Below the pieces are notes generated by a model. It made no database searches and was not told where the DNA came from. It saw nothing but the letters and a program-made list of their open reading frames with translations. From Mercurialis annua (Eukaryota > Streptophyta > Magnoliopsida > Malpighiales > Euphorbiaceae), in assembly GCF_937616625.2 (NCBI RefSeq), contig NC_065573.1, positions 10,431,001 through 10,495,000 of the forward strand: DNA of 64,000 nucleotides, given 5' to 3'. The translations under genes were made by a program, and so were the position numbers. Every line of letters begins with the position of its first letter. Positions within the stretch are counted from its first letter, which is position 1. Shown one piece after another: positions 44,616-58,100 of this stretch.

Positions 44616-46125
44616 TGATAGGAGTAAAATACTCCTATATTTAGAGTGCTATTCCGTATGCTTTTGTATGTTTTCACCTCGCTTTTCTATGAAAATGTAT
44701 ACCTTATAGCGTGTTTGTATGTTTCAGAGAATCAAGAGCATTGCGGAGTGTTTTGAGGCCAAAAGAGTGAAGAATCGTCAAAAGCGGAAGTCGAGTGCGA
44801 AAGACGGAATCGAGCGAAAAGTTCCTCCCCTTCCCAGAGGGTGTCTCGGATCGAGACACCCCACTTTTAGAAGCATCTCGATTCGAGAAACCAAGGAAGC
44901 CAAGGCAGTAGCTTTTCTCATGTTTGTCTCGAATCGAGACAACTCCTTAAGTTGCAAGTCTTGATTCGAGACAAGAGAAAAAGAAGGACTTCAGATTTTT
45001 GCTCAACACTTGCACATGGTTTCCTCATTTGGCCAAGCACCCTTTTATGAATTGTCTCCTATTTCCTCCTTTGTAAACACTATATAAACACTTTTATATC
45101 TTTTTAGGTTAAGTGTGATGTGATAGAGAATCATAGTCACCCTTCATTACTGTAGCAACAACTGTTCTGTCAAATTATTAGTATTGTTCTTATTGTTCTT
45201 ACTATTTTTAGTAATAGATCATCATAGTTCTTTGTGTTCTTAAGTTTAATTCCAGATTTTGCTACTTTGGGAAAGATCCTTTAATACAAGTTTTAGTTTA
45301 TTTATTGAAGCTTCATTATCTAGTTCATGCTTTTAAGGTTCATTTATTATTCCAAGGTACTTAATCTTTACTCTATGCTTAATCTTTGTTATTGTTTAAT
45401 TAGTTGTGTTATGATGATGGTTAGTGGCTAGACCCTTTGTTTAGGGGTTGTTATGATTGCCATGTTGCTTTGATAGGTGATTAGGGTTAGGGTTGTGGAT
45501 TGAGTTGGTAGTTGTGCTCCTTGGACCTAGTGTTTAGATTAAAGTGATCTCTTAATCTATGATTTGTGATTTAATTAGGAGGGCGAGAGCTAACTAATTA
45601 GATTATACCTAAGGGAGTACAAGGTTTAATCCTAGATGCACTAGCGTGATTTAGGATTATCTCGGTTGTGAAGTTTGCTTGATTAGTTGACTTGATTAGT
45701 TCTATCGAATTCTATGAGCACGAGAGTGGATTAGATTTCGGTTTTGTTAGTCAAGATTCAACTCGTTCACTTCCGGCTCGAGAGAGCGGAATTGGTTCCG
45801 TAGAATAGCTTGACCCGGCCTAGAATTCAATTACCTTGACCTGAACCACTTAGTTATTACTTTGGCATGACTAGCAACCTCTAAGCTTTTACTCTTATTA
45901 ATTTAAATCTAGTGTTAATTAGTTGATTGTGTAGTCAATTGTTTTAATCAAGTAGCGTGTTTAATTAATAGTTTGTTTGTGTGTTCCTTTTAATTGAAAC
46001 CAAAACCAATATTTCTATTGCTTTCCGAATTGAATTTCACAATCAATTTCCTTCACTATAAACCTCTAGTCCTTGTGGGTTCGACCTCGACTTGTCGAGT
46101 ACTACGAGTTGGCTTTTTGCTAACA
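44616..46125 (+). repeat. 3' LTR of the Athila-like element
   Basis: 1510 bp, same TGATAGG start and GCTAACA end as the 5' LTR, 11,200 bp away start to start. It keeps the complete palindrome module, TATATAAA at 45081-45088 and the 19-bp dyad at 44619-44637. An open frame at 44719-44964 overlaps the module and is not a gene. Confidence 0.96.
44842..44973 (+). repeat. Four-palindrome module, 3' LTR copy
   Basis: Palindromes start at 44842, 44874, 44925 and 44957 (32, 51 and 32 bp). The third is exact; the others carry one to three changes (for example TCTTGATTCGAGACA in the fourth). The module ends 107 bp before TATATAAA at 45081. Confidence 0.9.
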
Positions 46126-46130
46126 GTAAT
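46126..46130. repeat. Target site duplication of the Athila-like element (right)
   Basis: GTAAT immediately after TAACA; the satellite monomer continues with CGGAATGACGCG. Confidence 0.95.
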
Positions 46131-49100
46131 CGGAATGACGCGTTAGAGAGACATGTTACGTGACATACTAATCTAGTGTGAATTTTAACGCACACTTTGC
46201 GTAATATAATCTAACCATGCTTAGGTAATCGGAATTACGCGTTAAAGAGACCTGTGACGCGACATACTACTAATCTAGCGTTACTTTTAACGCACACTTT
46301 GCGTTATATAATCTAACCATGCTTACGTAATCGGAACGATGCGTTAAAGAGACTTGTGACGTGACATACTTATCTAGCGTCTCTTTTCACGCACACATTG
46401 CATAATATAACCTAACTATGCATAGGTAATCAGAACGACGTGTTAAAGAGACTTGTGATGCGACATAATAATCTAGCGTCATTTTTGACCTATTGCTTAG
46501 GTAATCGGAACGACGCGTTAAAGAGACTTGGGACGCGGCATACTACTAATCTAGAGTCACTTTTGATGCACACTTTGCGTTATATAATCGATACCATGCC
46601 TAGGTAATCGGAACAACTCGTTAAAAAGACTTTTGAAGCAACTTACTAATCTAGCATCACTTTTCACGCACACTTTGCGTAATATAATCTAACAATGCAT
46701 AGTTAATCAGAACAACGCGTTAAACTTGTGATGTGACATACTACTAATCTAGCGTCACTTTTAACGCACACTTTGTGTTATATAATCGAACCATGCTTAA
46801 GTAATCGGAACGACGCATTAAAGAGACTTGAGACTCGACTTACTAATCTAGCTTCACTTTTAACACACACTTTGCGTTATATAACCTAACCATGCTTAGG
46901 TAATCGGAACTATGCGTTAAAGAGACTTAAGACGCGACATACTAATCTAGCGTCACTTATATTGCGCACTTTGTGTTATTCACGAACACATTGCGTAATA
47001 TAACCTAACCATGCTTAGGTAATCGGAATGACGCATTAAAGAGACTTGATACGCGACATACTAACCTAGCAACAGTTTTCACGCACACATTGCGTAATAT
47101 AACCTAACCATGCTTAGGTAATCGGAGCGACGGGTTAAAGAGACTTGAGACGCGACATTTTAATCTAGCGTCCATTTTCACGCAGATTTTGCGTAAAATA
47201 ACCTAACCATGCCTAGGTAATCGGAATGACGCGCTAAAGAGACTTGAGATTCGACATAGTAATCTAGCAACACTTTTCACGCACACTTTGCGTAATATAA
47301 CATAACCATACTTTGGTAATGGGAACGACTTGTTAGAGAGACTTATAACACGACATAAGAATGGTAATCAAAACGACGCGTAAAAGAGACTTGAGAGGCG
47401 CCATACTAATTTAGCGTAACTTTTTACGCACACTTGGCGTAATATAACCTAACCATGCTTAGGTTATCGGAACGACGCGTTAAAGTGACTTGAGACGCGC
47501 CATACTAATTTAGTGTCACTTTTAACGCGCACTTGGCGTAATATAACATAACCATTCTTAGGTAATCAGAACGACACGTTAACGAGACTTGAGACGCAAT
47601 ATACTAATCTACCATAATTTTTCACGCACACTTTGCGTAAAAGAACCTACCCATGCTTAGGTAATCGGAATGACGCGCTAAAGATACTTGAGACGTGACA
47701 TACTAATCTAGCGTCAGTTTTCATGCACACTTTGCGTAATACAACCTAACCATGCTTAGGTAATCGGAACGACGCATTAAAGAGACTTAGGACGCGCCAT
47801 ACTAATGAAACGTCACTTTTCGAGCACACTTTGCGTAATACAACCTAACCATGCTTAGGTAATCGGAACTACGCGTTAAAGAAACTTGAGATGCGACATA
47901 TTAATGTAGTGTCACTTTTAACGCGCGCTTGGCGTACTATAACATAACCATTCTTAGGTAATCGGAACGACGCGCTAAAGAGACTTAAGATGCGATATAC
48001 TAATCTCGCGTAACTTTTCACGCACACTTTGTGTAAAATAACCTAACCATGCTTAGGTAACTGGAACGAAACGTTAAACAGACTAGAGATGTGACATACT
48101 AATCTAGCGTCACTTTTGACGCACTCTTTTCGTAATATAACCTAACCATGATGAGGTAATCGGTATATGCATTAAAGAGACTTGAGCCGCGACATACTAA
48201 TCTAGCGTAACTTTTCACGCACACTTTTCGTAAAATAACCTAACCATGCTTAGGTAATCGGAACGACGCGTTAAAGAGACTTGAGACGCGACATACTAAT
48301 ATATTGTCAATTTTCACGCACACTTTGCGTAATATAACCTAACCATGCTTAGGTAATCAGAACGACGCATTAGAAACACTTGTGACGTGACATAAGCACA
48401 GTAATCAAAATGACGCGTTAAAGAGACTTGAAACGCGCCATACAAATCTAGCGTCACTTTTACGCACAGTTTGCGTAATACAACCTAATAATGATTAGGT
48501 AATTGGAACGACGTTTTAAAGAGAATTGAGAAACGACATACAAACCTAGCAATAGTTTGCACGCACACATTGCATAGTATAACCTAACCATGCCTTGGTA
48601 ATCGGAACGACGCGTTAAAGAGAGTTGATACGCGACATACTAACCTAGCAACAGTTTTCACGCACACATTGCGTAATATAACCTAACCATGCTTAGGTAA
48701 TTGGAGCAACTCGTTAAAGAGACTTAAGACGCGGCATACTAATCGAGCGTCACTTTTCATGCACACTTTGCGTAAAATAGCCTAACCATGCTTAGGTAAT
48801 CGGAATGACGCGGTAAAGAGACTTGAGACACGACATACTAATCTAGCTACACTTTTCACGCATACTTTTCATAAAATAACCTAACCATGCTTTAGTAATC
48901 GGAACGACGCGTTAGAGAAACTTATGATGCGACATACTAATCTAGCGTCACTTTTCACGCACACTTTGCGTAATATAACTCAACCATCCTTATCTAATCG
49001 GAACGACGCGGTAGATACACTTGTGACGCGACATAAGCATGGTTATTGAAACGACTTGTTAAAGAGACTTGAGACGCGCCATACTAATCTAACATCACTT

Positions 49101-52100
49101 TCTACGCAGACTTTTTCTAATATAACCTTACCAGGGTTAGGTAATCGAAACGACGCGTTAAAGAGACTTGAGATGCGACATACTAATCTAGAGTCACTTT
49201 TCACGCAAACTTTGCCTAATAGTCACCATGCTTAAAAAATCGAAACGACGTGTTAAAGAGACTTGAGCGGCGACATACTAATCTAGCGCCACTTTTCACG
49301 CATACTTTACGTAATATAACCTAACCATACTTAGGTAATCGGAACGACGGGTTAGATACACTTGTGATGTGACATAAGCACAGTAATCAAAACGACGCGT
49401 TAAAGATACTTGAAACGCGCCATACTAATCTAGCATCACTTTTACGCACACTTTGAGTAATATAACCTAACAATGATTAGGTAATCGGAACGACGCATTA
49501 AATAGACTTGAGACACGACATACTAACCTAGCAATAGTTTTCACGCACACATTGCGTAATATAACCTAACCATTCTTTGGTAATTAGACGACGCGTTAAA
49601 GAGACTTGATACGCGACAAAGTAAACTAGCAATAGTTTTCACGGACACATTGCGTAATATAACCTAACCATGCTTAGGTAATCGGAGCAACGCGTTAAGG
49701 AGACTTAGGACGCGACATTCTAATCTAGTGTCACTTTTCACGCACACTTTGCGTAAAATAACCCAACCATGCCTAGGTAATCGGAACGACGCGTTAAAGA
49801 GACTTGAGACGCGACATACTAATCTAGCAACACTTTTCACGCAAACTTTGCATAATTTAACATAACCATACTTTGGTGATCCGAACGACGTGTTAGAGAG
49901 ACTTGTAACGCTAAGCAAGGTAATCGAAACGACGTATTAAAGAGACTTGAGAGGCGCTATAGTCTAGTGTCACTTTTTACACACACTTGGCGTAATATAA
50001 CCTAACCATGCTTAGGTAATCGTAACAACACGTTAAAAAGACTTATGACATGACATACTAATCTAGCGACACTTTTAACGCGCACTTGACGTAAAATAAC
50101 ATAACCATTCTTAGGTAATCGGAATGACGCGTTAACGAGACTTGAGACGCGATATAATAATCTACCGTAATTTTTCACGCACACTTTGCCTAAAATAACC
50201 TAGCCATGCTTATGTAATCGGAACGACGCGTTAAAGATACTTGAGAGGTGACATACTAATATAGCGTCACTTTTCACGCACACTTTGCGTAATACATCCT
50301 AATCATGCTTAGGTAATCGGAACGACGCATTAAAGAGACTTAGGACGTGCCATACTAATCTAACGTCACTTTTCGAGCACACTTTGCGTAATACAACCTA
50401 GCCATGCTTAGGTAATTTGAACGACGCGTTAACGAGACTTGAGATGCGATATACTAATGTAGCGTCACTTTAACGGGCACATGGCGTAATATAACATAAC
50501 CATTCTTAGGTACGGAACGACGCGTTAAAGAGACTTGAGACGCGATATACTAATCTCGCGTAACTTATCACGCACACTTTGTGTAAAATAACCTAACCAT
50601 GCTTAGGTAATTGGAACGACGCGTTAAAGAGACTAGAGATGTGACATACTAATCTAGCGTCACTTTTCACGCACTCTTTTCGTAATATAACCTAACCATG
50701 CTTAGGTAATCGGAACGACGCGTTAGAGACATTTGAGACGCGACATAATAATCTAGCATCACTTATCACGCACACTTTGCCTAATATAACCTAACCATGG
50801 TTTGATAATCGGAACGATGCGTTAGAGAGATTTGTGATGCGACATAAGCATGATAATCGAAACGAAGCCTTAGAGAGACTTGAGATGCGACATACTAATC
50901 TATTGTCACTTTCACGCAGAATTTGCGTAATATAACCTAACACTACTAAGATAATCGGAATGATGCATTAAAGAAACTTGAGACGCCACATACTAATCTA
51001 GCGTCACTTTTCACGCACACTTTGTGTAATATAACCTAACCATGCTTAGGTAATTGGAACGAGGCGTTAAAGAGACTTGAGACGCGACATACTAATATAC
51101 CGTCACTCTTCACGCACACTTTGTGTAATGTAACGTAACCATGCTTAGGTAATCGGAACACGCGTTAAAGAGACTTGAGATGCGACATACTAATCTATTG
51201 TCACTTTTCACGCACACTATGCGTAGTATAACGTAACCATGCTTAGCTAATCGGAACAACGAATTGAAAATACTTAAGACACGCCATACTAATCTAACGT
51301 CACTTTTCACGCACACTTTGCGCAATACTACCTAACCATGCACAGGTAATCGGAACGGCGCATTAAAGACACTTGAGACGCGACGTATTAATCTAGCGTC
51401 GCTTTTCATGCTCACTTTGCGTAACATAATCTAGCGTCACTTTCACGCACATTTTGCGTAATAAAACCTAACCATGCTTAGGTAATCGGAACGACGCGTT
51501 AATGAGACTCCTGACACGACATATTAATCTGGCGTCACTATTCAGGCACACTTTGCGTAATATAACCAAACCATGCATAGGTAATCGGAACGACGCGTTA
51601 AATAGACTTGAGATGCGTTATACTAATGTATTGTTACTTTTCACGCACACTTTCCGTAAAGTAACCTAACCATCCTTAGGTAATCGAAACAACGTGTTAA
51701 AGAGAATTGAGACGTTACATACTAATCTGGCGTCACTTTCCACGCAAACTTTGCGTAATATAACCTAACCATGATAAGGTAATTTGAACGACGCGTTAAT
51801 TATAAGTGTGATCAGAACAACGCATTAAAGATAATTGAGATGTGACATACTTATCTAGCGTACCTTTTCACGCACACTTTGCATAATATAACCTAACCAT
51901 GCTTAGGTAATCGGAACGACGTGTTAAATAGTCTTGATACGCGACATACTAATGTATTGTTACATTTCACGCACACTTTCTGTAAAGTAACTTAACCATC
52001 CTTAGGTAATCGGTACAACGCGTTAAAGAGAATTGAAACGCGACATAAGCATGGAAACGACGCGTTAAAAAGACTTGAGACACGACATACTAACCTAGGG

Positions 52101-55100
52101 TCACTTTGCATGCACACGTTGCGTAATATAACCTAACCATGCTTAGGTAATCGAAACGACGTGCTAAATATATTTGAAACGCGACATACTAATCTATTGT
52201 CATTTCTCAAGCACATGTTGCGTAGTATGACCTAACCATGCGTAGGTAATCGGAATGACGCGTTAGAGAGACTTGTGACGCGACATAGTCATGGTAATCC
52301 AAAACGATGCATTACAGAGATTTAAGACACGTAATACTAATCTAGCGTCACTTTTTTTGCACACTTTGCCTAATATAACCTAACCATGCTTAGAAACCGG
52401 AACAACGCATTAGAGAGACTTGAGATGCGACGTACTAATCTAGCATCAGTTTTCACGCACACTTTGCGTAATATAACCTAGGTTATGCTTAGGTAATCGG
52501 TACGACGCATTAAATAGACTTGAGATGCGACCTGCTAATCAATTGTCATTTTTGACGCACACGTTGCGTAATATAGCCGTAGGTAATTGGAACGACGCGT
52601 TAAAGAGACTTGTGACGCGACATAGGCATGGTAATTGAAAACAACGCGTTACAGAGATTTGAGACGCGTAATACTAATCTAGCGTCACTTTTGTTTGCAC
52701 ACTGCGTAATATAACCTAATCATGCTTAGTAATCGGAACGACGCATTAGAGAGACTTGAGACGCGACATACTGATCTGGCTTTACTTTTGACGCACACTT
52801 TGTGTAATATAAATTAATAATTCTTAGGAAATAGGAACGATGCGTTAGACATGTTACACGACATAACCTAACCATGCTTAGGAAATCAAAATGACGCGTT
52901 AGACTTGTGACACGACATAAGCATGGTAATCCAAACGACGCGTTAAAAAGACTTGAGACACGACATACTAATCTAGCATCACTTTTCATGCACACGTTGC
53001 GTAATATAACCAAACAATGCTTAGGTACTTGGAACGACGCGTTAAAGAGCCTTGAGACGCGGCATACTAATCTAGCGTCACTTTTAACGCACACCTTGCG
53101 TAATATATAACCTAACAATGCTTAGGTAATCAGAACGTCGCGTTAAAGAGACTTGAGACGCGACATACTAATCTAGCGTCACTTTTCACGCACACTTTGC
53201 GTAATATAACCTAACCATTCTTAGGTAATCGGAACGACACGTTAAAAATCCTTGAGACGCGACATACTAATCTAGCGTCACTTTTCATGCACACCTTCTG
53301 ACATGACATACTAATCTGGCGTCACTATTCAGGCACACTTTGCGGAATATAACCTAACCATGCTTAGATAATCGGAACGACGCGTTAAAATAGACTTGAG
53401 ATACAACATACTAATGTATTGTTACTTTTCACGCACACTTTCCGTAAAGTAACCTAAGCATCCTTAGGTAATCGGTACAACGAGTTAAAGAGAATTGAGA
53501 CGCGACATACTAATCTAGCGTCACTTTCCACGCACACTTTGCGTAATAGAACCTAACCATGCTTAGGTAATTGGAACGACGTGTTAAATAGAAGTGTGAT
53601 CCGAAAAACGCGTTAAAGTGAATTGAGACGCGGCATACTTATCTAGCGTAACTTTTCACGCACACTTTGAGTAATATAACCTAACCATGCTTAGGTAATC
53701 GGAACGACGCGTTAAATAGACTTGAGACGCGACATACTAATGTATTGTTACATTTTACGCACACTTTCTGTAAAGTAACCTAACCATCCTTAGGTAATCG
53801 GTACAACGTGTTAAAGAGAATTGAGACGCGACATAAGCATGGAAACGACGCGTTAAAAAGACTTGAGACGCGACTTACTAATCTAGCGTCACTTTTCATG
53901 CACATGTTGCGTAATATAACCTAACCATGCTTAGGTAATCGAAACGACGCATTAAATAGACTTGAGACGCGACATACTAATCTATTGTCATTTCTCAAGC
54001 ACACATTGCGTAATATAACCTAACCATGCGTAGGTAATCGGAACGACGCGTTAGAGAGACTTTAACGCGACATAGGCATGGTAATCCAATACGACGCGTA
54101 ATTCTAATCTAGTATCACTTTTTTGCACACTTTGCGTAATATAACCTAACCATGTTTAGAAATCGGAACAACGCATTAGAGAGACATGAGATGCGACGTA
54201 CTAATCTAGCATCACTTTTCACGCACACTTTGTCTAATATAACCTAGGTTATGCTTAGGTAATCGGTACGACGCGTTAAATATACTTGAGACGCGACCTA
54301 CTAATCAATTTTCATTTTTCACGAACACGTTGCATAATATAACCGTAGGTAATCGGAACGACGCGTTAGAGAGACTTGTGACGCCACATAGGCATGGTAA
54401 TCGAAAACGATGCGTTACAGAGATTTGAGACGCGTAATACTAATCTAGCGTCACTTTTTTCTGCACACTTTGCGTAATATAACCTAATCATGCTTAGAAA
54501 TCGGAACGACGCACTAGAGAGACTTGAGACGCAACGTACTAATCTAGCGTCACTTTTCACGCACACTTTGCGTAATATAAATTAACAATTCTTAGGAAAT
54601 AGGAACGACGCGTTAAATCTACTTGAGACACGACATAATAATTTATTGTTACTATGCACGCACACTTTGTGCAATATAACCTAACCATACTTAGGAAATC
54701 GGAACGACGCGTTAGATTTGTGACGCGACATAAGCATGGTAATCGAAACGACGCGTTAAAGAGACTTGAGACACGACCTACTAATCTAGCGTCACTTTTC
54801 ATGCACACGTTGTGTAATATAACCTAACAATGCTTAGGTCTTCAGAACGACGCGTTAAAGAGCCTTGAAACGTGACATACTAATCTATCGTCACATTTCA
54901 CGCACACCTTGCGTAATATATAACCTAACAATGCTTAGATAATTAGAATGAGGCGTTAAAGAGACTTGAGACGCGACATACTAATCTAGTGTCACTTTTC
55001 ACGCACACTTTGCGTAATATAACCTAACCATGCTTAGGTAATCGGAACAACGCGTTATATAGCCTTGAGACGCTACATACTAATCTAGCGTCACTTTTCA

Positions 55101-58100
55101 TGCACACCTTTTGACACGACATACTAATCTAACGTCACTATTCATGCACACTTGGCGTAATATAACCTAACCATGCTTAGATAATCGGAACGACGCGTTA
55201 GAGAGGCTTGTGACGTGATATAGGCATGGTAATCGAAAACGACGCATTACAGATATTTGAGACGCGTAATACTAATCTAGCGTCACTTTTTTTTCGCACA
55301 CTTTGCGTAATATAACCTAACCATGCTTAGAAATCGGAACGACGCATTAGAGTGCCTTAAGACGCCACGTACTAATCTAGCGTCACTTTTCACGCACACT
55401 TTGCGTAATATAATCTAACCATTGTTAGGAAATAGGAACGGCGCGTTAGAAAGACTTGAGACGCGACCTACTAATCTAGCGTCACTTTTCATGAACACTT
55501 TGTGCAATATAACCTAACCATACATAGGTAATCGGAACGACGCGTTAAAGAGACTTGTGACGCGACATGAGCATGGTAATCGAGATGACGCATTAAAGAG
55601 ACTTGGACGCGACATACTAATCTAGCGTCACTTTTCGTACACAAGTTGCGTAATATAACCTAAGCATGTACACGGAACGACGGGTTAAAGAGCCTTGAGA
55701 CGCGACATAATAATCTAGCGTCACTTTTCACGCACACCTCGTGTAATTTAACCTAACCATGCTTAGGTAATCACAACGACGCGTTAAAGAGACTTGAGAC
55801 CCGACATACTAATCTAGCGTCACTTTTCAAGCACACTTTGTGTAATATAATATAACCATGCTTAGGTAATCGGAACGACACGTTAAATAGCCTTGAGACG
55901 CGACATACTAATCTAGCATCACTTTTCATGCACACCTTGTGTAATATAACCTAACCATGCTTTAGTAATCGGAACGACGCGTTAAAGAGACTTGGGATGC
56001 GACATACTAATCTAGCGTCACTTTTCACGCACACCTTGCGTAATATAACCTTACCATGCATAGGTAATCTGAACGACGCGTTAAAGAGACTTGAGACGCG
56101 ACATACTAATCTAGCGTCACTTTTCACGCACTCTTTGCGTAATATAACCTGACCATGCTTAGGTAATCGGAACGACTCGTTAATGAGACTTTAGACGCGA
56201 CGTACTAATATCTATTGTTACTTTTCACGCATACTTTGCGTCATATAACCTAACCATGCTTCGGTAATCGGAACGACGCGTTAGAGAGACTTGTGACGCG
56301 ACATAAGCATGGTAATCGATTCTAAGCGTTAAAGAGACTTATAACACGACATACTAATCTAGCGTCACTTTTCACTCACACTTTGCGTAATATAACCTAA
56401 CCATACTTATGTAATCGGAACGACGCGTTAAATAGACTTGATACTCGACATAGTAATCAATTGTCATTTTCCGCGCACACTTTGCGTAATATAACCTATC
56501 TATGCTTAGGTAATTGGAACGACGCGTTAAATAGATTTGAAACGCGACATAGTAATCTATTGTCATTTTTCACACACACGTTGCGTAATATAACCTAACC
56601 ATGCTTAGGTAATCGGAACGACGCGTTAGAGAGACTGTGACGCGACTTAGGCATGGTAATCGAAACGACGCGTTACAGAGACTTGAGATGCGTAATACTA
56701 ATCTAGCATAACTTATTTCGCACACTTCGCGTAATATAACCTTACCATGCTTAGAAATCGAAATGACGGATTAGAGAGACTTGAGACGCGACGTACTAAG
56801 CTAGCGTCACTTTTCAAGCACACTTTGCGTAATATAACCTAACAATTCTTAGGAAATAGGAGGGACGCGTTAGAGAGCTTGAGACGCGACATACTAATCT
56901 GGCGTCAGTATTCATGAAACTTTGCGTAATATAACCTAACCATAAGGGTGATCAGAACGACGCGTTAAAGTTAATTGTGACCCGAGATAAGCATGGTAAT
57001 CGAAACGACGAGTTAAAGAGACTTGAGAAGCGACATACTAATCTAATGTCACTTTCCATGCACACTTTTCGTAATATAACCTAACCATAATTAGTTAATA
57101 GGATTAACACGTTAAAGAGAATTGAGACGCCACATACTAAGCTAGCGTCACTTTTCACGCTCACTTTGCGTAATATAACCTAACCATGATTAGGTAATTG
57201 TAACGACGCGTTAAATCTACTTGAGACACGACTTACTAATTTATTGTTACTTTTAACGCACACTTTGTGTAATATAACCTAACCATGGTTAGGTAATCGA
57301 AACAACGCGTTAGAGAGACTTGTAACGCGACATATGCATGGTAATCGAAACAACGCATTAAAGATACTTGAGACACGACATACTAATCTAGCGTCACTTT
57401 TCAAGCACACGTTGCGTAATATAACCTAACCATGCTTAGGTACTCAGAACGACGCGTTAGAGAGCCTTGTTACGCAACATAAGCATGGTAATCGAATCGA
57501 CGCGTTAAAGAGACTTGAGATGCGCCATACTAATCTAGCGTGAGTTTTTACGCACACCTTGCGTAATATAACCTAACTATGCTTAGGTAATTGTAACAAC
57601 GCGTTAAAGAGAATTGAGACGCGACATACTAATCTAGTGTCACTTTCACGCACACTTTGCGTAATATAACCTAACCATGCTTAGGTAATCAGAACGACGC
57701 GTTAAAGAGACTTGAGACGCGACATACTAATCTAGCTTCACTCTTCACGCACACTTTGCGTAATATAACCTAATCATGCTTAGGTAATCGGAACAACGCG
57801 TTAAACAGCCTTGAGACGCGACATACTAGTCTAGCGTCAATTTTCACGCACTCTTTGCGTAACATAACCTAACCATGATTAGTTAATCGGAACGACTCGT
57901 TATACTAATCTATTGTTACTTTTCATGCACAGTTTGCGTAATATAACCTACCCATGCTTAGGTATTCAGAACGACGCGTTAGAGAGACTTGTGACGCGAC
58001 TTAACAAAGGTAATCGAAACGACGCGTTAAAGAGACTTGAAACGCGACATATTAATCTAGCGTCACGTTTAACGCACACTTTGCTTAATATAACCTAACC

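Larger units (their letters stand above)
33416..46125 (+). mobile_element. Complete Athila-like Ty3/gypsy LTR retrotransposon (12,710 bp), non-autonomous
   Basis: Structure: 5' LTR 33416-34915, tRNA-Asp primer-binding site, gag, protease, RT/RNase H and integrase in one frame, a separate 3' ORF of the ATHILA ORF-1 type, long 3' untranslated region, polypurine tract, 3' LTR 44616-46125, with a perfect 5-bp duplication GTAAT. The tRNA-Asp site, the RT/INT sequence style, the absence of a chromodomain and the 3' ORF all point to the Athila lineage. Four in-frame stops in pol and an integrase active-site substitution show that this copy cannot move by itself, though its RNA could be mobilised in trans. 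LTR divergence counted by eye is about 31 substitutions plus an 11-bp and a 1-bp indel over about 1500 bp. Confidence 0.96.

Noticed and set aside
44719..44964. 81-codon open frame in the 3' LTR
   Set aside because: Lies across U3 and the palindrome module, is broken in the 5' LTR by the 11-bp deletion, and has no recognisable domain.
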